Source: Faecalicatena_A orotica (GTDB taxonomy: Bacteria; Bacillota; Clostridia; Lachnospirales; Lachnospiraceae). Taken from it: a stretch of DNA of 64,000 nt. Below are positions 1 to 7,539 of this stretch, piece by piece (positions within the stretch are counted from its first letter, which is position 1; each line of letters starts with the position of its first letter). The notes under the pieces were generated by a model. That model saw nothing but the letters and a program-made list of their open reading frames with translations. It ran no database searches and was not told the origin of the DNA. The stretch is from the NCBI RefSeq assembly GCF_040545875.1, contig NZ_JBEPMR010000001.1. One strand, written 5' to 3'. Position numbers and translations under genes: made by a program.

Positions 1-1783
1 CACCATGTTTCTCAAAAATATAATCCCTAATCTCCTGATAAGTTGCTTTCGCTTCTGAAGCAGTTAAATCCAGTTCATCCATCTTCAATTCCACTTCAAT
101 ATGTTTGTTCGTTTTAAGTTTGGAAAGCAAGACGGCGGTTTCAACGGTAGTACCGTTTTCCCACAAAAGTTTCCTTATCTCCCGTCCGTCACGATAAATC
201 GGAAAATTGAACTCTATCGACTTCAAAACCCTATCCGATGTACCGTTGGGGTATATCTGGATTTCTTTAATCAGATAGGAAACAAGGCTTTTCTTTTCCT
301 CGTCACTTATTATAGCATAAAGCTTGTTAAAGTTCTCCATAATTCTGTAAACATTCTCAAGTGTGATTGCTTCCATTTCAATAGAATTTCTTCGCAATTT
401 TGCATCTTCAACTAGTTCTTCCAACTCTACTATGGTATCATATAACCCATCCAGTCTGATTGTCATATCGTGAATTTTTCGCTCTCGATATTTTGCATCA
501 ACAGGAAGATTGTCAATTTCCCGTTCCAGACGGGCTTTGTTCAAATCAACCTCTTTCAGCTTACTTTCATAATTTGCAAGCTCTTTATCTATTTTTCTCG
601 TATCGGTCTGAACACCAAATCTTTTTTTGATTTCTTTTGCCAAACTCTTATCACTTACCAACTCTCTAATTGCTTCAATGACAAGCGGCTCAATATCAGT
701 TTTTCTTAATGATGCCTTATACTCGCAATAATGACCACGTTCCTGCTTATTTCTGCCACAAATATAATAGTATACTTCTTTGTATGTGCCGTCCTTATTT
801 GTCCAAGCGTGTTTATTAGTATACATTGAGCTTCCACAAAGAGGGCATTTCAACACACCCGTTAAGAGGTGTGACCTATCCTTACCTATTTTGGACGGTT
901 GCTTTATTCCTGTGGCTACACGCTTATCGTGAACTCTTTTCCATAATTCCTCACTGACAATGCCTTCGTGTTGTCCGTCCTCTAATATATAATCTTCAGC
1001 GTGTACCTGCTTATATTCATTTTTCGTGCCTTTCACTTTTTCTTTTGTTCTTCTCCCATAAGCGATTTTACCACAATAGACAGGATTATCTAATATCTGC
1101 CTTACCAGATGTCCACTCCAATTTTCCAGAGTGCCATTCTGCCGAGGTATTTTCTTTATTCCCTGCAAATTAAGATATTTAGCAATACCACCATAACCTA
1201 TATCCGAGCCTGCAAATTTCTCAAATATAATGCGGATAGCCGCCGCTTCGCTTTCTTCTATTAAAAGCTGATTATCTTTCAAATAATATCCATACGGAGC
1301 AAATCCGCCATTCCAGCCGCCTTGTCTTGCTTTTTCTCTGCGACCATTCATCGTCTGCTCAATAATGTTCTCTCTTTCGATTTCCGCAACAGCAGACAAG
1401 ACAGATATTAACAGTTTACCGCTTGTCTGTGATGAGTCAATCCCTTCTTCAATGCAAATCAGGTTTACACCGTAAGACTGCACATACTCTAATGAATTTA
1501 ATATGTCTGCTGCATTTCTGCCAAATCGAGAAAGTTTATATACCAGAATATAATCTATTTCCAATCCATTCCCAATATCCGAAAGCATCTTCTTAAATGC
1601 AGGGCGACCCTCAATAGATTTTCCCGACTTTCCTGCGTCCTCGTAAATGCCAACAATCTCCATTTCTTCTCGGTCTGCAAATCGTTTTAATCCATTTTTC
1701 TGACCCTCAAGACTATATCCGTCCACCTGCATTTCTGTACTAACTCTTGGATACAGAACACACTTTTTCCCTTCTCTGTTCAT
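1..1783 (-). CDS. Large serine site-specific recombinase (3' end outside window)
   Basis: This site-specific integrase/excisionase of the TndX/TnpX-like resolvase superfamily cuts DNA with a serine nucleophile. The frame is open from the ATG at 1781-1783 to base 1, about 594 codons. The N-terminal resolvase domain shows the R-V-S-T motif with Ser15 as the likely nucleophile and the L-S-R-F-G-R-N motif. The recombinase domain follows, then a zinc ribbon (CPLCG ... C ... C), a coiled-coil region and a C-terminal tail that includes V-E-T-A-V-L-L-S. A GGAGG site sits 7 bases before the start. The gene follows a 50-aa ORF on the same strand. The true C-terminus is unseen. It probably mobilised the left part of the island; whether it is still active cannot be judged. 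Confidence 0.9.
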   Translation of the reverse strand, partial: MNREGKKCVLYPRVSTEMQVDGYSLEGQKNGLKRFADREEMEIVGIYEDAGKSGKSIEGRPAFKKMLSDIGNGLEIDYILVYKLSRFGRNAADILNSLEYVQSYGVNLICIEEGIDSSQTSGKLLISVLSAVAEIERENIIEQTMNGRREKARQGGWNGGFAPYGYYLKDNQLLIEESEAAAIRIIFEKFAGSDIGYGGIAKYLNLQGIKKIPRQNGTLENWSGHLVRQILDNPVYCGKIAYGRRTKEKVKGTKNEYKQVHAEDYILEDGQHEGIVSEELWKRVHDKRVATGIKQPSKIGKDRSHLLTGVLKCPLCGSSMYTNKHAWTNKDGTYKEVYYYICGRNKQERGHYCEYKASLRKTDIEPLVIEAIRELVSDKSLAKEIKKRFGVQTDTRKIDKELANYESKLKEVDLNKARLEREIDNLPVDAKYRERKIHDMTIRLDGLYDTIVELEELVEDAKLRRNSIEMEAITLENVYRIMENFNKLYAIISDEEKKSLVSYLIKEIQIYPNGTSDRVLKSIEFNFPIYRDGREIRKLLWENGTTVETAVLLSKLKTNKHIEVELKMDELDLTASEAKATYQEIRDYIFEKHG

Positions 1784-1837
1784 ATTGCACCTCCATAATA
1801 AATATAGGAAAATGTTTCTATGTAAGGTTGCGTATTC

Positions 1838-1990
1838 CTACGCAACATAATCTAATTCCTGCAAAACCGACTGTCCATATTTCTCTACGATTTGCACCAT
1901 CACATTCATAAATTTATCAAATCGTTCTTCCTCGCTATGCTTTTGTTCAGGTTGGTAATCTGCACCATTAGATACTTTTACATCTTCCAT
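1838..1990 (-). CDS. Small hypothetical protein upstream of serine recombinase
   Basis: A 50-residue ORF starts with ATG and has a GGAGG site 7-8 bases upstream. It ends 54 bases before the recombinase start, so the two are probably cotranscribed. The protein is charged and mostly hydrophilic, with an E-E-R-F-D-K-F core that should form a helix and a short hydrophobic C-terminal half; no cysteines or membrane segment are seen. Short ORFs in this position are common next to serine recombinases of Firmicutes elements and may act as accessory or directionality factors, but that role is inference. The family is not recognised with certainty. Confidence 0.7.
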   Translation of the reverse strand: MEDVKVSNGADYQPEQKHSEEERFDKFMNVMVQIVEKYGQSVLQELDYVA

Positions 1991-2015
1991 TTGCTTACCT
2001 CCGCTAAATTAAAAC

Positions 2016-2044
2016 GGCTGTACCTCAATTATAGAAGTACAGCC
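2016..2044 (-). terminator. Rho-independent terminator after mazF-like gene
   Basis: An 8-bp perfect inverted repeat (GGCTGTAC / GTACAGCC) is followed on the minus strand by GTTTTAATTT. It lies just downstream of the toxin gene and would separate it from the recombinase unit. Confidence 0.7.
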
Positions 2045-2079
2045 ACTAAATGACCAATGTGCGAATTTCTATGAAATCG

Positions 2080-2448
2080 TCAACTTGCACCTTTTAGTGT
2101 GTTCAGCGAAACACTAATGGCAAGAGCCTTATCAACTCTTGCCATTTCACTTTCGGAAAGCATACCGATATATTCCTGTAAACGCTTCTTATCAATGGTG
2201 CGTATCTGTTCAAGCAAAATAACAGAGTCTTTACTAAGACCCTCAAAATCTCTGACAGCAGTATGTGTGGGCAGCTTTGCCTTTGTGTGTACTCGGCTTG
2301 TGATAGCGGCGATGATGACCGTAGGACTGTACCTGTTTCCTATATCATTGGAAATGATAAGTACAGGGCGTGTACCTCCTTGTTCCGAGCCGATAACGGG
2401 GTTAAGTTCTGCGTAGTAAATATCTCCACACTTAATCGTTTTCTCCAT
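2080..2448 (-). CDS. MazF/PemK-family endoribonuclease toxin
   Basis: A 122-aa protein of normal length for the PemK/MazF toxin family, which cleaves mRNA at specific short sequences and is normally neutralised by a small antitoxin encoded just upstream. Family features seen are the N-terminal G-D-I-Y-Y-A-E-L strand, G-T-R-P-V-L-I-I-S-N-D, and the later D-S-V-I-L-L-E-Q-I-R-T-I-D segment carrying the usual arginine and acidic residues. AGGAGG lies 8 bases before the ATG. No antitoxin ORF is visible in the roughly 600 bases upstream, so this is an orphan toxin or its partner lies elsewhere. Such solitary MazF genes occur on Clostridia conjugative elements; here it may be an addiction remnant or a regulator of element RNA. 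Confidence 0.85.
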   Translation of the reverse strand: MEKTIKCGDIYYAELNPVIGSEQGGTRPVLIISNDIGNRYSPTVIIAAITSRVHTKAKLPTHTAVRDFEGLSKDSVILLEQIRTIDKKRLQEYIGMLSESEMARVDKALAISVSLNTLKGAS

Positions 2449-2984
2449 TTGTTTGACCTCCTATCTGAATTTAGTCAGGAGATTTCTGCCTATGTAGGCA
2501 GCCAAACACAAAGAAGTATTTAAGGTCGGAAGAGCATAAAACAAAGCTCTGTTTCCATAGACCGCCTTGCGTTTGGCTTTATGATAGGAGCATTTCAATT
2601 TGTCCTCGACACCCCGAAATGCAATGCGTTGTAACACGCAGGGAAGTCGCCAAACGGTCAGCAGCTAACTGACACCACGGGTGTTCCACCCCAACTGTCG
2701 TTCTGACAGAGCCGCCCTCATTGCCTGTGACGGTTTTATCACGCTCGGACTATGACTGGACGGGAGTACCATTATGCTCTTTGTGGGTTATGACGAAATC
2801 GGGAGCTGCCCGATATTTCGAGTCGATAGTTTTTCGCTCACCACCTTTCAACGCTTTCTGCTGTTCGGCAGGTCTTGGCGTATCGCTGCACACACTTATG
2901 GTCATCACAATCACAAAGAGGAAGTATTTGGCGAATGGTATTCAGTTTTCAAGGTGCAATCCCGTTTTCGCCACACAAAGGAAA
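2449..2984 (-). other. Gene-free, apparently structured region
   Basis: About 0.54 kb between the sigma-like gene and the mazF-like gene has no credible minus-strand ORF. It is richer in G+C than the surrounding element and packed with small perfect or near-perfect hairpins, for example CTGTC-GTTC-TGACAG near 2696, ATCGGG/CCCGAT near 2800-2815 and GCGT/ACGC near 2628-2640. The minus strand also carries CTTGAAAACTGAATA near 2945-2960, a motif often seen in Firmicutes rRNA spacers and leaders. It may be a structured RNA, a long 5' leader of the toxin gene, or a transfer-origin relic. I recognise no known RNA family. Confidence 0.4.
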
Positions 2985-3016
2985 ACAGGGCAAGAGGTTT
3001 TGTCCTCTCACCCTGT
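2985..3016 (-). terminator. Terminator after sigma-like gene
   Basis: Minus-strand hairpin ACAGGGTGAGAGG ... CCTCTTGCCCTGT with one mismatch and one G-U pair, then TTTTCCTTT. It lies 29 bases past the stop of the sigma-like gene. Confidence 0.75.
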
Positions 3017-3044
3017 AGCCCGTGGAAAAGTCCGTTTTTGGACA

Positions 3045-3473
3045 CTATCCCATAATTTTTTTAATTTTTTGTTTGAGCCTGCCTAATCGCTTGTAGACAG
3101 CATCCTCTTTCATATCAAGAAGCAAAGCGATTTCTGCAACAGAGAAGCCTTGCAGCTGCAATAAAATAGCTTGCAATGTAAGCCTGTCCACCTTAATCAA
3201 TACCTGATAGAGCCGTTGATTTTCAATGCTGTCCAAAAAATCATCAACCGTCTTTATTTCGGGTTGTGTCGTATCCTCGGCAACTCCCTCCAGATATGTA
3301 CCTGTTTCCTGCATACGCTGATAGTACCGCCTGTCGGAATTGAAAATCGCCCAATCGTGTGTGCGAAGCGTTTCAATAGTGCTTTCATCAACACCAAGTT
3401 TCCGCATCTGTGTTTCTTCGGCTTCTTTCCAGAGCCTCCATTTCTTTTCTTCTTTGGCTTTGTTGTAAGCCAT
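3045..3473 (-). CDS. Sigma-70 region 4-like element regulator
   Basis: A 142-aa protein resembling the RNA polymerase sigma factor-like ORFs of Tn916/Tn1549-type elements. The N-terminal half is charged and helical. The C-terminal 60 residues form a region-4-like helix-turn-helix (L-Q-G-F-S-V-A-E-I-A-L-L-L, then D-A-V-Y-K-R-L-G-R-L-K), suited to DNA -35 recognition. The start at 3471-3473 is chosen because GGAGG lies 10 bases upstream and the charged family-like sequence begins there; an in-frame start 36 codons further up would add an unrelated hydrophobic stretch. It probably controls element genes. The leader upstream has hairpins and a possible leader peptide. Confidence 0.75.
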   Translation of the reverse strand: MAYNKAKEEKKWRLWKEAEETQMRKLGVDESTIETLRTHDWAIFNSDRRYYQRMQETGTYLEGVAEDTTQPEIKTVDDFLDSIENQRLYQVLIKVDRLTLQAILLQLQGFSVAEIALLLDMKEDAVYKRLGRLKQKIKKIMG

Positions 3474-3641
3474 ACCGTTGTACCTCCAATCTGAATTTTT
3501 GAAAATCCAGATTGTCAGGTGGAGAACGGCAACCAACATAAAAAACCGTAAAGATACAATGACCCTCACGGCAATAAGCATAAATATTTCTATGATATAG
3601 ATTTGTAACTTCTACTTGTAAAGCATAAGAGTACCACGCAC

Positions 3642-3822
3642 AAGTGAGAATTTTTTTAATGCTTTATTCTCACTTCTGGGTGATACTCTGTAGATAGTTG
3701 CTGCTTTTAATAAGCAGCGGTGTAGCCGAAGCCGACCAACACATAAAAAAATCCCTCCAAACTCAAAACGGGTCTGGAGGGTAGTTGTCATTCTATTCAG
3801 GCGTGGCAAAGCAACCCACCAT
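3642..3822 (-). promoter_or_regulatory. Structured leader upstream of sigma-like gene
   Basis: On the minus strand two hairpins precede the regulator. The first (arms 3775-3781 and 3753-3759, CCCTCCA/TGGAGGG) is followed by ATTTTTTT, so it could act as a terminator; its 3' arm also contains the GGAGG ribosome site of a 24-codon ORF starting at 3744. The second is a perfect 10-bp repeat (AAGTGAGAAT at 3642-3651, ATTCTCACTT at 3666-3675) overlapping the end of that ORF. A further tiny ORF (M-V-G-C-F-A-T-P-E) ends at 3793. The layout resembles attenuators controlled by ribosome stalling, as known for tet and erm leaders. Confidence 0.5.
3670..3744 (-). CDS. Possible 24-aa leader peptide
   Basis: The frame reads ATG, Cys, Trp, Ser, Ala and so on to TGA, 24 residues in all. 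GGAGG lies 9 bases upstream but is buried in the stem at 3753-3781. The stop falls in the second hairpin. It is too short to judge by composition; the argument is position, ribosome site and overlap with both hairpins. A regulatory peptide is inferred, not shown. Confidence 0.4.
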   Translation of the reverse strand: MCWSASATPLLIKSSNYLQSITQK

Positions 3823-3871
3823 AACACCGTTTTTTTTATTCGGTGGGCTTATTTAACCTATGAATAAAAAA

Positions 3872-3918
3872 GCAGAGCCGATGATCTGTGAGGTATCTCA
3901 CAAATTCATCGGCTCTGC
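3872..3918 (-). terminator. Strong terminator overlapping the end of the KTR gene
   Basis: A perfect 13-bp stem (GCAGAGCCGATGA / TCATCGGCTCTGC) is followed on the minus strand by TTTTTTATT. The 5' arm is the last codons and stop of the KTR gene, so the conserved C-terminal residues and the terminator share the same DNA. Confidence 0.9.
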
Positions 3919-4103
3919 GACTTAGCGGCTGGCTCTTGTATTATTGTAATCCGTAACTCTTGCAAATTAATTAGTTTCTCTTGCTTACACTTTGGACAAA
4001 AGAGTGGAAAATTTCTGAGTTCTGTATCTTTCCGTACCTTATTTCTTGTCTTGCTTCCACAAACAGGGCATCGCACCCACTCATCTACGCATATCAATTC
4101 CAT
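3906..4103 (-). CDS. Cysteine-rich KTR-domain protein
   Basis: A 65-aa zinc-ribbon-like protein with two C-P-x-C pairs (near residues 12-15 and 36-39) and the family-like pattern K-T-R, N-F-P-L-F-C-P-K-C-K-Q-E and C-terminal A-K-S-Q-S-R. Such KTR proteins accompany resistance genes on Tn916-related and other Clostridia elements; their function is unknown. The ATG at 4101-4103 is preferred, with GGAAGG 7-8 bases upstream; a TTG five codons earlier is possible. It follows the DUF4180 gene by 15 bases and closes the TetR-MATE-DUF4180-KTR operon. Confidence 0.85.
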   Translation of the reverse strand: MELICVDEWVRCPVCGSKTRNKVRKDTELRNFPLFCPKCKQEKLINLQELRITIIQEPAAKSQSR

Positions 4104-4118
4104 ATTGGCACCTTCCAA

Positions 4119-4517
4119 TTATCGTTCATAATTCTCTTTCTTTTTCAATTTGGAATACCCAGAGAGTTTATCCACGGCATGAGAAACACTTGGTTGAAAG
4201 AAAATATCTTTACCTCTATTGCTCTCATACATAAAATCTCTTAATGGCTTGCTTGTATATTGGGAGAAATCGCCGTATATAGCAAATTTCACTCCATAAT
4301 TTATAAACTTTTGAAGTATCTCTCCTGCCATACAGGTACTCAAAATGAAGAAATCCTCTACAATCGCTTCTTTATTTACCGCAATATTTTTACATCCAGT
4401 TTCATATTTTACACTCATAATCAAATCCAACGCTGACTGAACATCCGTGATTAAGTGTTCATCGCTATGAATAACAGCAACAGACACATTATTCTTTTTT
4501 ACAACTTTTGTTTTCAT
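4119..4517 (-). CDS. DUF4180-like protein
   Basis: A 132-aa soluble protein resembling DUF4180, a family of unknown function found with transporters and regulators on Clostridia mobile cargo. It begins with a basic strand, continues as a mixed alpha/beta domain with an N-K-E-A-I-V-E-D-F-F motif and a K-F-A-I-Y-G-D-F-S strand, and ends in a lysine-rich tail. The ATG at 4515-4517 is chosen because GGAGG lies 6 bases upstream; an upstream in-frame start would overlap the MATE gene. It is the third gene of the tightly spaced cargo operon. Family assignment is from pattern memory only. Confidence 0.7.
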   Translation of the reverse strand: MKTKVVKKNNVSVAVIHSDEHLITDVQSALDLIMSVKYETGCKNIAVNKEAIVEDFFILSTCMAGEILQKFINYGVKFAIYGDFSQYTSKPLRDFMYESNRGKDIFFQPSVSHAVDKLSGYSKLKKKENYER

Positions 4518-4534
4518 TTTTACCTCCATAAATT

Positions 4535-5899
4535 CTATATTGTTTTTATTACCGACTTCGTTTGCCAACGATTGCTTTTATATCGCGAAGCAACAATTAC
4601 ACTTGATACACACCATCCGCAGCAAGAAGCTATCGCAATCGCAAGAAGCCCTAATTTCCCTATAAAAAGAATAGTAACGAGCATTTTCACCATAATGGAA
4701 GCAAGTGAGTAAATCCCCGCAATCAGCGTATCGCCTGCTCCTGACAGGACACCGCCTAAACCGTATATTATGGCATTAACTGGATAAAACCACAAACAAA
4801 CTTTGAAGTAGCTATAACCACTTAAAATCATTGCTTTGTTATTACCAATAATCAATCCCAATATTTGCTTCCCGCCCAGTAATAATGCGGCAGACAGCGT
4901 TATTATGACCACAATAGAAAGAACTACACCGAATCTCGTTCCTCGTTTCATTCGCTCCATTTCATTCGCACCAATGTTTTGCCCCGCAAAAATACTCAAA
5001 GAATTTCCGAAAGCTTGAACAGGTAATAGAATAAAGGCTTCGATACGACTTGCTGCAGTCATTCCACCAATATTGGGATTACCTAATTGATTGATAAAAC
5101 CTTGCACAATTAACATTCCCATAAAAACAGCTAACTGTTGGATGATAATAGGCATACATATTTTTAAGGATAAGGCGAACAATCCCTTATCAAATCCCCA
5201 ATCTTCTTTTTTCGGTATCGTCATAGGGAATTTCTTTTGTAATTGAATGAGCAGATAAATACTCGAAATTGCCTGTGCAATAATTGTAGAAACTGCAATT
5301 CCCACAACACCGCCGCCGTTCTTGACAAATATAACATTCAAAATCAAGTTGATAACGGACGATAAAACCAGAGCATATAAGGGCAATTTTGTTTCTCCAT
5401 AGCTTCTCATAATTGCACCGAGTAAATTATATAAAATGGAAAAAGGAATGCCTAAAAACACCACTCGCAGATAAATACAAGCAATCTCTAATAGTTCATC
5501 TGGTGTCTTTGTAAGTTGCAATAGTGGCTTTGCAAGCACTGCTCCTCCAAATGCCATCATAAGTCCCAGAGCCAACAAAAAGATAGACATAGTGGCAATC
5601 AATCTTTTTATCTGTTCAAATTGCTTTGCTCCGAAAAATTGAGCAAGCAATATCGTAATGCCAATAGCAAATCCTAATATAATAGATACAAAAAGCAAAT
5701 ATATTGGAACAGAGACACCTATTGCGGATAATGCACTATCATTAACCAATCGACCTGCAACAACTGCGTCAATGACATTGTAAAGTTGTTGCAATAAAGT
5801 TCCTAAAAAAATCGGAATAGAAAACAGCACTAATTGTTTTTTTATATTGCCAGAAGTCAAATCCATCATCTGACCCGTTGGCTTCTTTGTATTATTCAT
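4535..5899 (-). CDS. MATE-family multidrug/toxin efflux pump
   Basis: A 454-aa integral membrane protein of typical MATE (NorM/DinF-like) length with about 12 hydrophobic segments arranged as two similar halves. Such pumps export cationic drugs or metabolites using sodium or proton gradients. The N-terminus has the usual polar stretch followed by I-P-I-F-L-G-T-L-L-Q-Q-L-Y-N. AGGAAG precedes the ATG. It lies 12 bases after the TetR gene, which suggests a drug-inducible, TetR-repressed pump carried as cargo. A second, distinct MATE gene occurs at 35.2-36.6 kb. The substrate cannot be predicted. Confidence 0.9.
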   Translation of the reverse strand: MNNTKKPTGQMMDLTSGNIKKQLVLFSIPIFLGTLLQQLYNVIDAVVAGRLVNDSALSAIGVSVPIYLLFVSIILGFAIGITILLAQFFGAKQFEQIKRLIATMSIFLLALGLMMAFGGAVLAKPLLQLTKTPDELLEIACIYLRVVFLGIPFSILYNLLGAIMRSYGETKLPLYALVLSSVINLILNVIFVKNGGGVVGIAVSTIIAQAISSIYLLIQLQKKFPMTIPKKEDWGFDKGLFALSLKICMPIIIQQLAVFMGMLIVQGFINQLGNPNIGGMTAASRIEAFILLPVQAFGNSLSIFAGQNIGANEMERMKRGTRFGVVLSIVVIITLSAALLLGGKQILGLIIGNNKAMILSGYSYFKVCLWFYPVNAIIYGLGGVLSGAGDTLIAGIYSLASIMVKMLVTILFIGKLGLLAIAIASCCGWCVSSVIVASRYKSNRWQTKSVIKTI

Positions 5900-5911
5900 T
5901 TCAACTTCCTG

Positions 5912-6490
5912 TTAATCATATAAATCATCAATCAAATGGTCAGTCATAAAATCAAAAACTTCTAAATGATTTTGCGGTAAAATATCTTTATTTTTGATAT
6001 TCATAATCAGCGAATAGATAACTGAAATAGCCATATTTGCATCAACTCTAAATTTCAAAGTAGGATGGCAAAGAAATAGTTTCTTACTTAATTCTCCTGC
6101 TCTTTCCATTTCTTTTGCCTGTTCCTCAGATACTTTATTCATCAAAATTGTATAATCGGCTGTATCCGAGCCATACAAAAAGGAATTCTTATCATACTCC
6201 CGATAGATAAGTTTCAAAGCACTTGCAACACCTGATTTTCCTTTTTCTTTTTCCATTGCTGCCATAGCCATTTTGCAAATTTCACGCTGTACTGAGCATA
6301 ACACTTCACAAAACAATGCTTCTTTTGACTCAAAAAAAAGATAAAATGCTCCTTTTGATATACCAACCTGTTTGCAAAGTTCATCAACACTTGTTTTTTT
6401 ATAGCCATACTGTGTCCAACTCTGCTTGCAAATGTCAATCAAACTTTTTCTAATATTTTCTTTTTCTCTTTCTGAAAAACTCCTTGCCAT
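5912..6490 (-). CDS. TetR/AcrR-family repressor of the MATE cargo operon
   Basis: A 192-aa protein of typical TetR size. Residues about 10-55 form the N-terminal helix-turn-helix (V-D-E-L-C-K-Q-V-G-I-S-K-G-A-F-Y-L-F-F-E-S-K-E), and the remainder is a helical ligand-binding and dimerisation domain. GGAG lies about 9 bases upstream of the ATG. It is the first gene of the operon and sits directly behind a strong promoter with an overlapping 26-bp imperfect palindrome, the expected arrangement for an autoregulated repressor that releases DNA on binding a pump substrate. Confidence 0.9.
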   Translation of the reverse strand: MARSFSEREKENIRKSLIDICKQSWTQYGYKKTSVDELCKQVGISKGAFYLFFESKEALFCEVLCSVQREICKMAMAAMEKEKGKSGVASALKLIYREYDKNSFLYGSDTADYTILMNKVSEEQAKEMERAGELSKKLFLCHPTLKFRVDANMAISVIYSLIMNIKNKDILPQNHLEVFDFMTDHLIDDLYD

Positions 6491-6507
6491 AATCTAATCT
6501 CCTCTAT

Positions 6508-6566
6508 ATGACCTAAAATACTGTTTTAGTCATAGATATAATATCACCCAGATTTCCAAAAGTCAA
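6508..6566 (-). promoter_or_regulatory. Promoter and TetR operator of the MATE operon
   Basis: On the minus strand there is a -35 TTGACT (6561-6566), a 17-base spacer and a -10 TATTAT (6538-6543). The imperfect palindrome ATGACCTAAAA-TACTG-TTTTAGTCAT (6508-6533, plus-strand reading) lies at the expected transcription start, so a bound TetR dimer would block initiation. Confidence 0.85.
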
Positions 6567-6723
6567 GTAGGAGAAAAAATTTATTTTTCATTCATAGAGT
6601 GTTTATATTTCTTGTAACAAGAAGTAAAGCATCTTATTATAGGCATTTTCACATCGTTTCATAAGAAGTCACAAATCCGTACAATATAATAGAAACATTA
6701 TATTGATACAAGGTGGTGAGCTT

Positions 6724-7161
6724 ATGGATGAGAGAAACAACGACTTCAACTTTGATTTTACGCCAATAGGACAGGCAATCATGAAAAATCGTGAAGCCAG
6801 AGGAATGACGAGAGAACAGCTTTCAGGGATAATCGGCTATGCTCCCAGACACATTCAATCTATCGAGAATGAGGGTAAATATCCAAGCATCAAACTGTTT
6901 ATTCAGCTTATCACGATGTTTGATGTGTCGGTTGACGAATACATATTCCCGAATCCTGTCATGGATTTTAAGTACGACATCTTAAAGCATCCCAATGTAA
7001 GGCTGACAGCAGACGGAGGACAGCCGCCGTATATCCACGGCGAGCCGACACAGGCGGTTGCGACCTTTGTGTTTGACAGCACGGTTCCAAAGGACGCCGT
7101 CATGCTTCCAGCGGTCAGCACATCCTATGAACTTCTGTCCGAGGAGGACTTGGAAGAATGA
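6724..7161 (+). CDS. XRE-family regulator fused to tail of a conjugation protein
   Basis: A 145-aa chimera. Residues about 10-75 are a standard XRE helix-turn-helix (T-R-E-Q-L-S-G-I-I-G-Y-A-P-R-H-I-Q-S-I-E-N-E-G) ending in D-V-S-V-D-E-Y-I-F-P, as in regulators of Clostridia elements. From about residue 76 the protein changes to an unrelated G+C-richer segment containing K-H-P-N-x-R-L-T-A-D, which recalls the C-terminus of VirD4-type coupling proteins; in CD1115-type elements that gene normally precedes maff2, as it does here. An in-frame deletion of the conjugation module would give this join. AAGGTGGTG precedes the ATG at 6724, and TATAAT is at 6685-6690. The donor of the tail is an inference. 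Confidence 0.65.
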   Translation: MDERNNDFNFDFTPIGQAIMKNREARGMTREQLSGIIGYAPRHIQSIENEGKYPSIKLFIQLITMFDVSVDEYIFPNPVMDFKYDILKHPNVRLTADGGQPPYIHGEPTQAVATFVFDSTVPKDAVMLPAVSTSYELLSEEDLEE

Positions 7162-7188
7162 TTCAACATCTAAAGGAGGATTTTATCT

Positions 7189-7536
7189 ATGAAATTTTTT
7201 AAGAAGAACGAGAAGAAAGAAACCGTCAAGCTGCCTATGGGCAGGAAGAGCAAGCGGGCAATGGCTGTCTATGCGGCACTGGTATTGTGCCTGACCTGCT
7301 TTACCACGACTGCCCTTGCCGCCAATGACCCGATTACCGTCGTCAATAATCTTTCCGACTTTATCTTCAGACTTATCCGAGCCGTCGGTATGATTCTGCT
7401 CGGCTTTGGTATCGTGCAGATTGGTCTTTCCCTCAAATCCCACGACCCCTCACAGAGAGCCAACGGTTTCCTGACTTTAGCAGGCGACGTGGTCATTACC
7501 TTTGCAAAGGAAATCCTGACACTGATTACAGGCTGA
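7189..7536 (+). CDS. Maff2-family mobile element membrane protein
   Basis: A 115-aa protein with a basic N-terminus, a first hydrophobic segment at about residues 25-45 ending in A-L-A-A (possible signal cleavage), and a second segment at about 60-85. It resembles Maff2 proteins, small TrbC/VirB2-like pilin candidates encoded after the coupling protein gene in CD1115-type conjugative elements. AAGGAGG lies 9 bases before the ATG. It follows the chimeric XRE gene by 27 bases. None of the other type IV secretion genes that should follow is present, so it is a stranded relic of the transfer module. Confidence 0.8.
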   Translation: MKFFKKNEKKETVKLPMGRKSKRAMAVYAALVLCLTCFTTTALAANDPITVVNNLSDFIFRLIRAVGMILLGFGIVQIGLSLKSHDPSQRANGFLTLAGDVVITFAKEILTLITG

Positions 7537-7539
7537 AAA

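Noticed and set aside
1..160. Direct-repeat att site matching the rlmD 3' end
   Set aside because: Only the peptide motif V-E-T-x-x-L-L is shared; codon-by-codon DNA comparison shows no continuous match long enough for an att core.
2945..2960. CTTGAAAACTGAATA as evidence of a nearby rRNA operon
   Set aside because: No 16S, 23S, 5S or tRNA sequence is recognisable around it; the motif alone also occurs in leaders.
2721..3086. 121-codon plus-strand ORF in the structured region
   Set aside because: No ribosome site, composition unlike a protein, overlaps the terminator and the 3' end of the sigma-like gene; better explained by the non-coding region.
3612..3827. 71-codon minus-strand ORF upstream of the sigma-like gene
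   Set aside because: It runs straight through two perfect hairpins and has no ribosome site; the region reads better as a leader.
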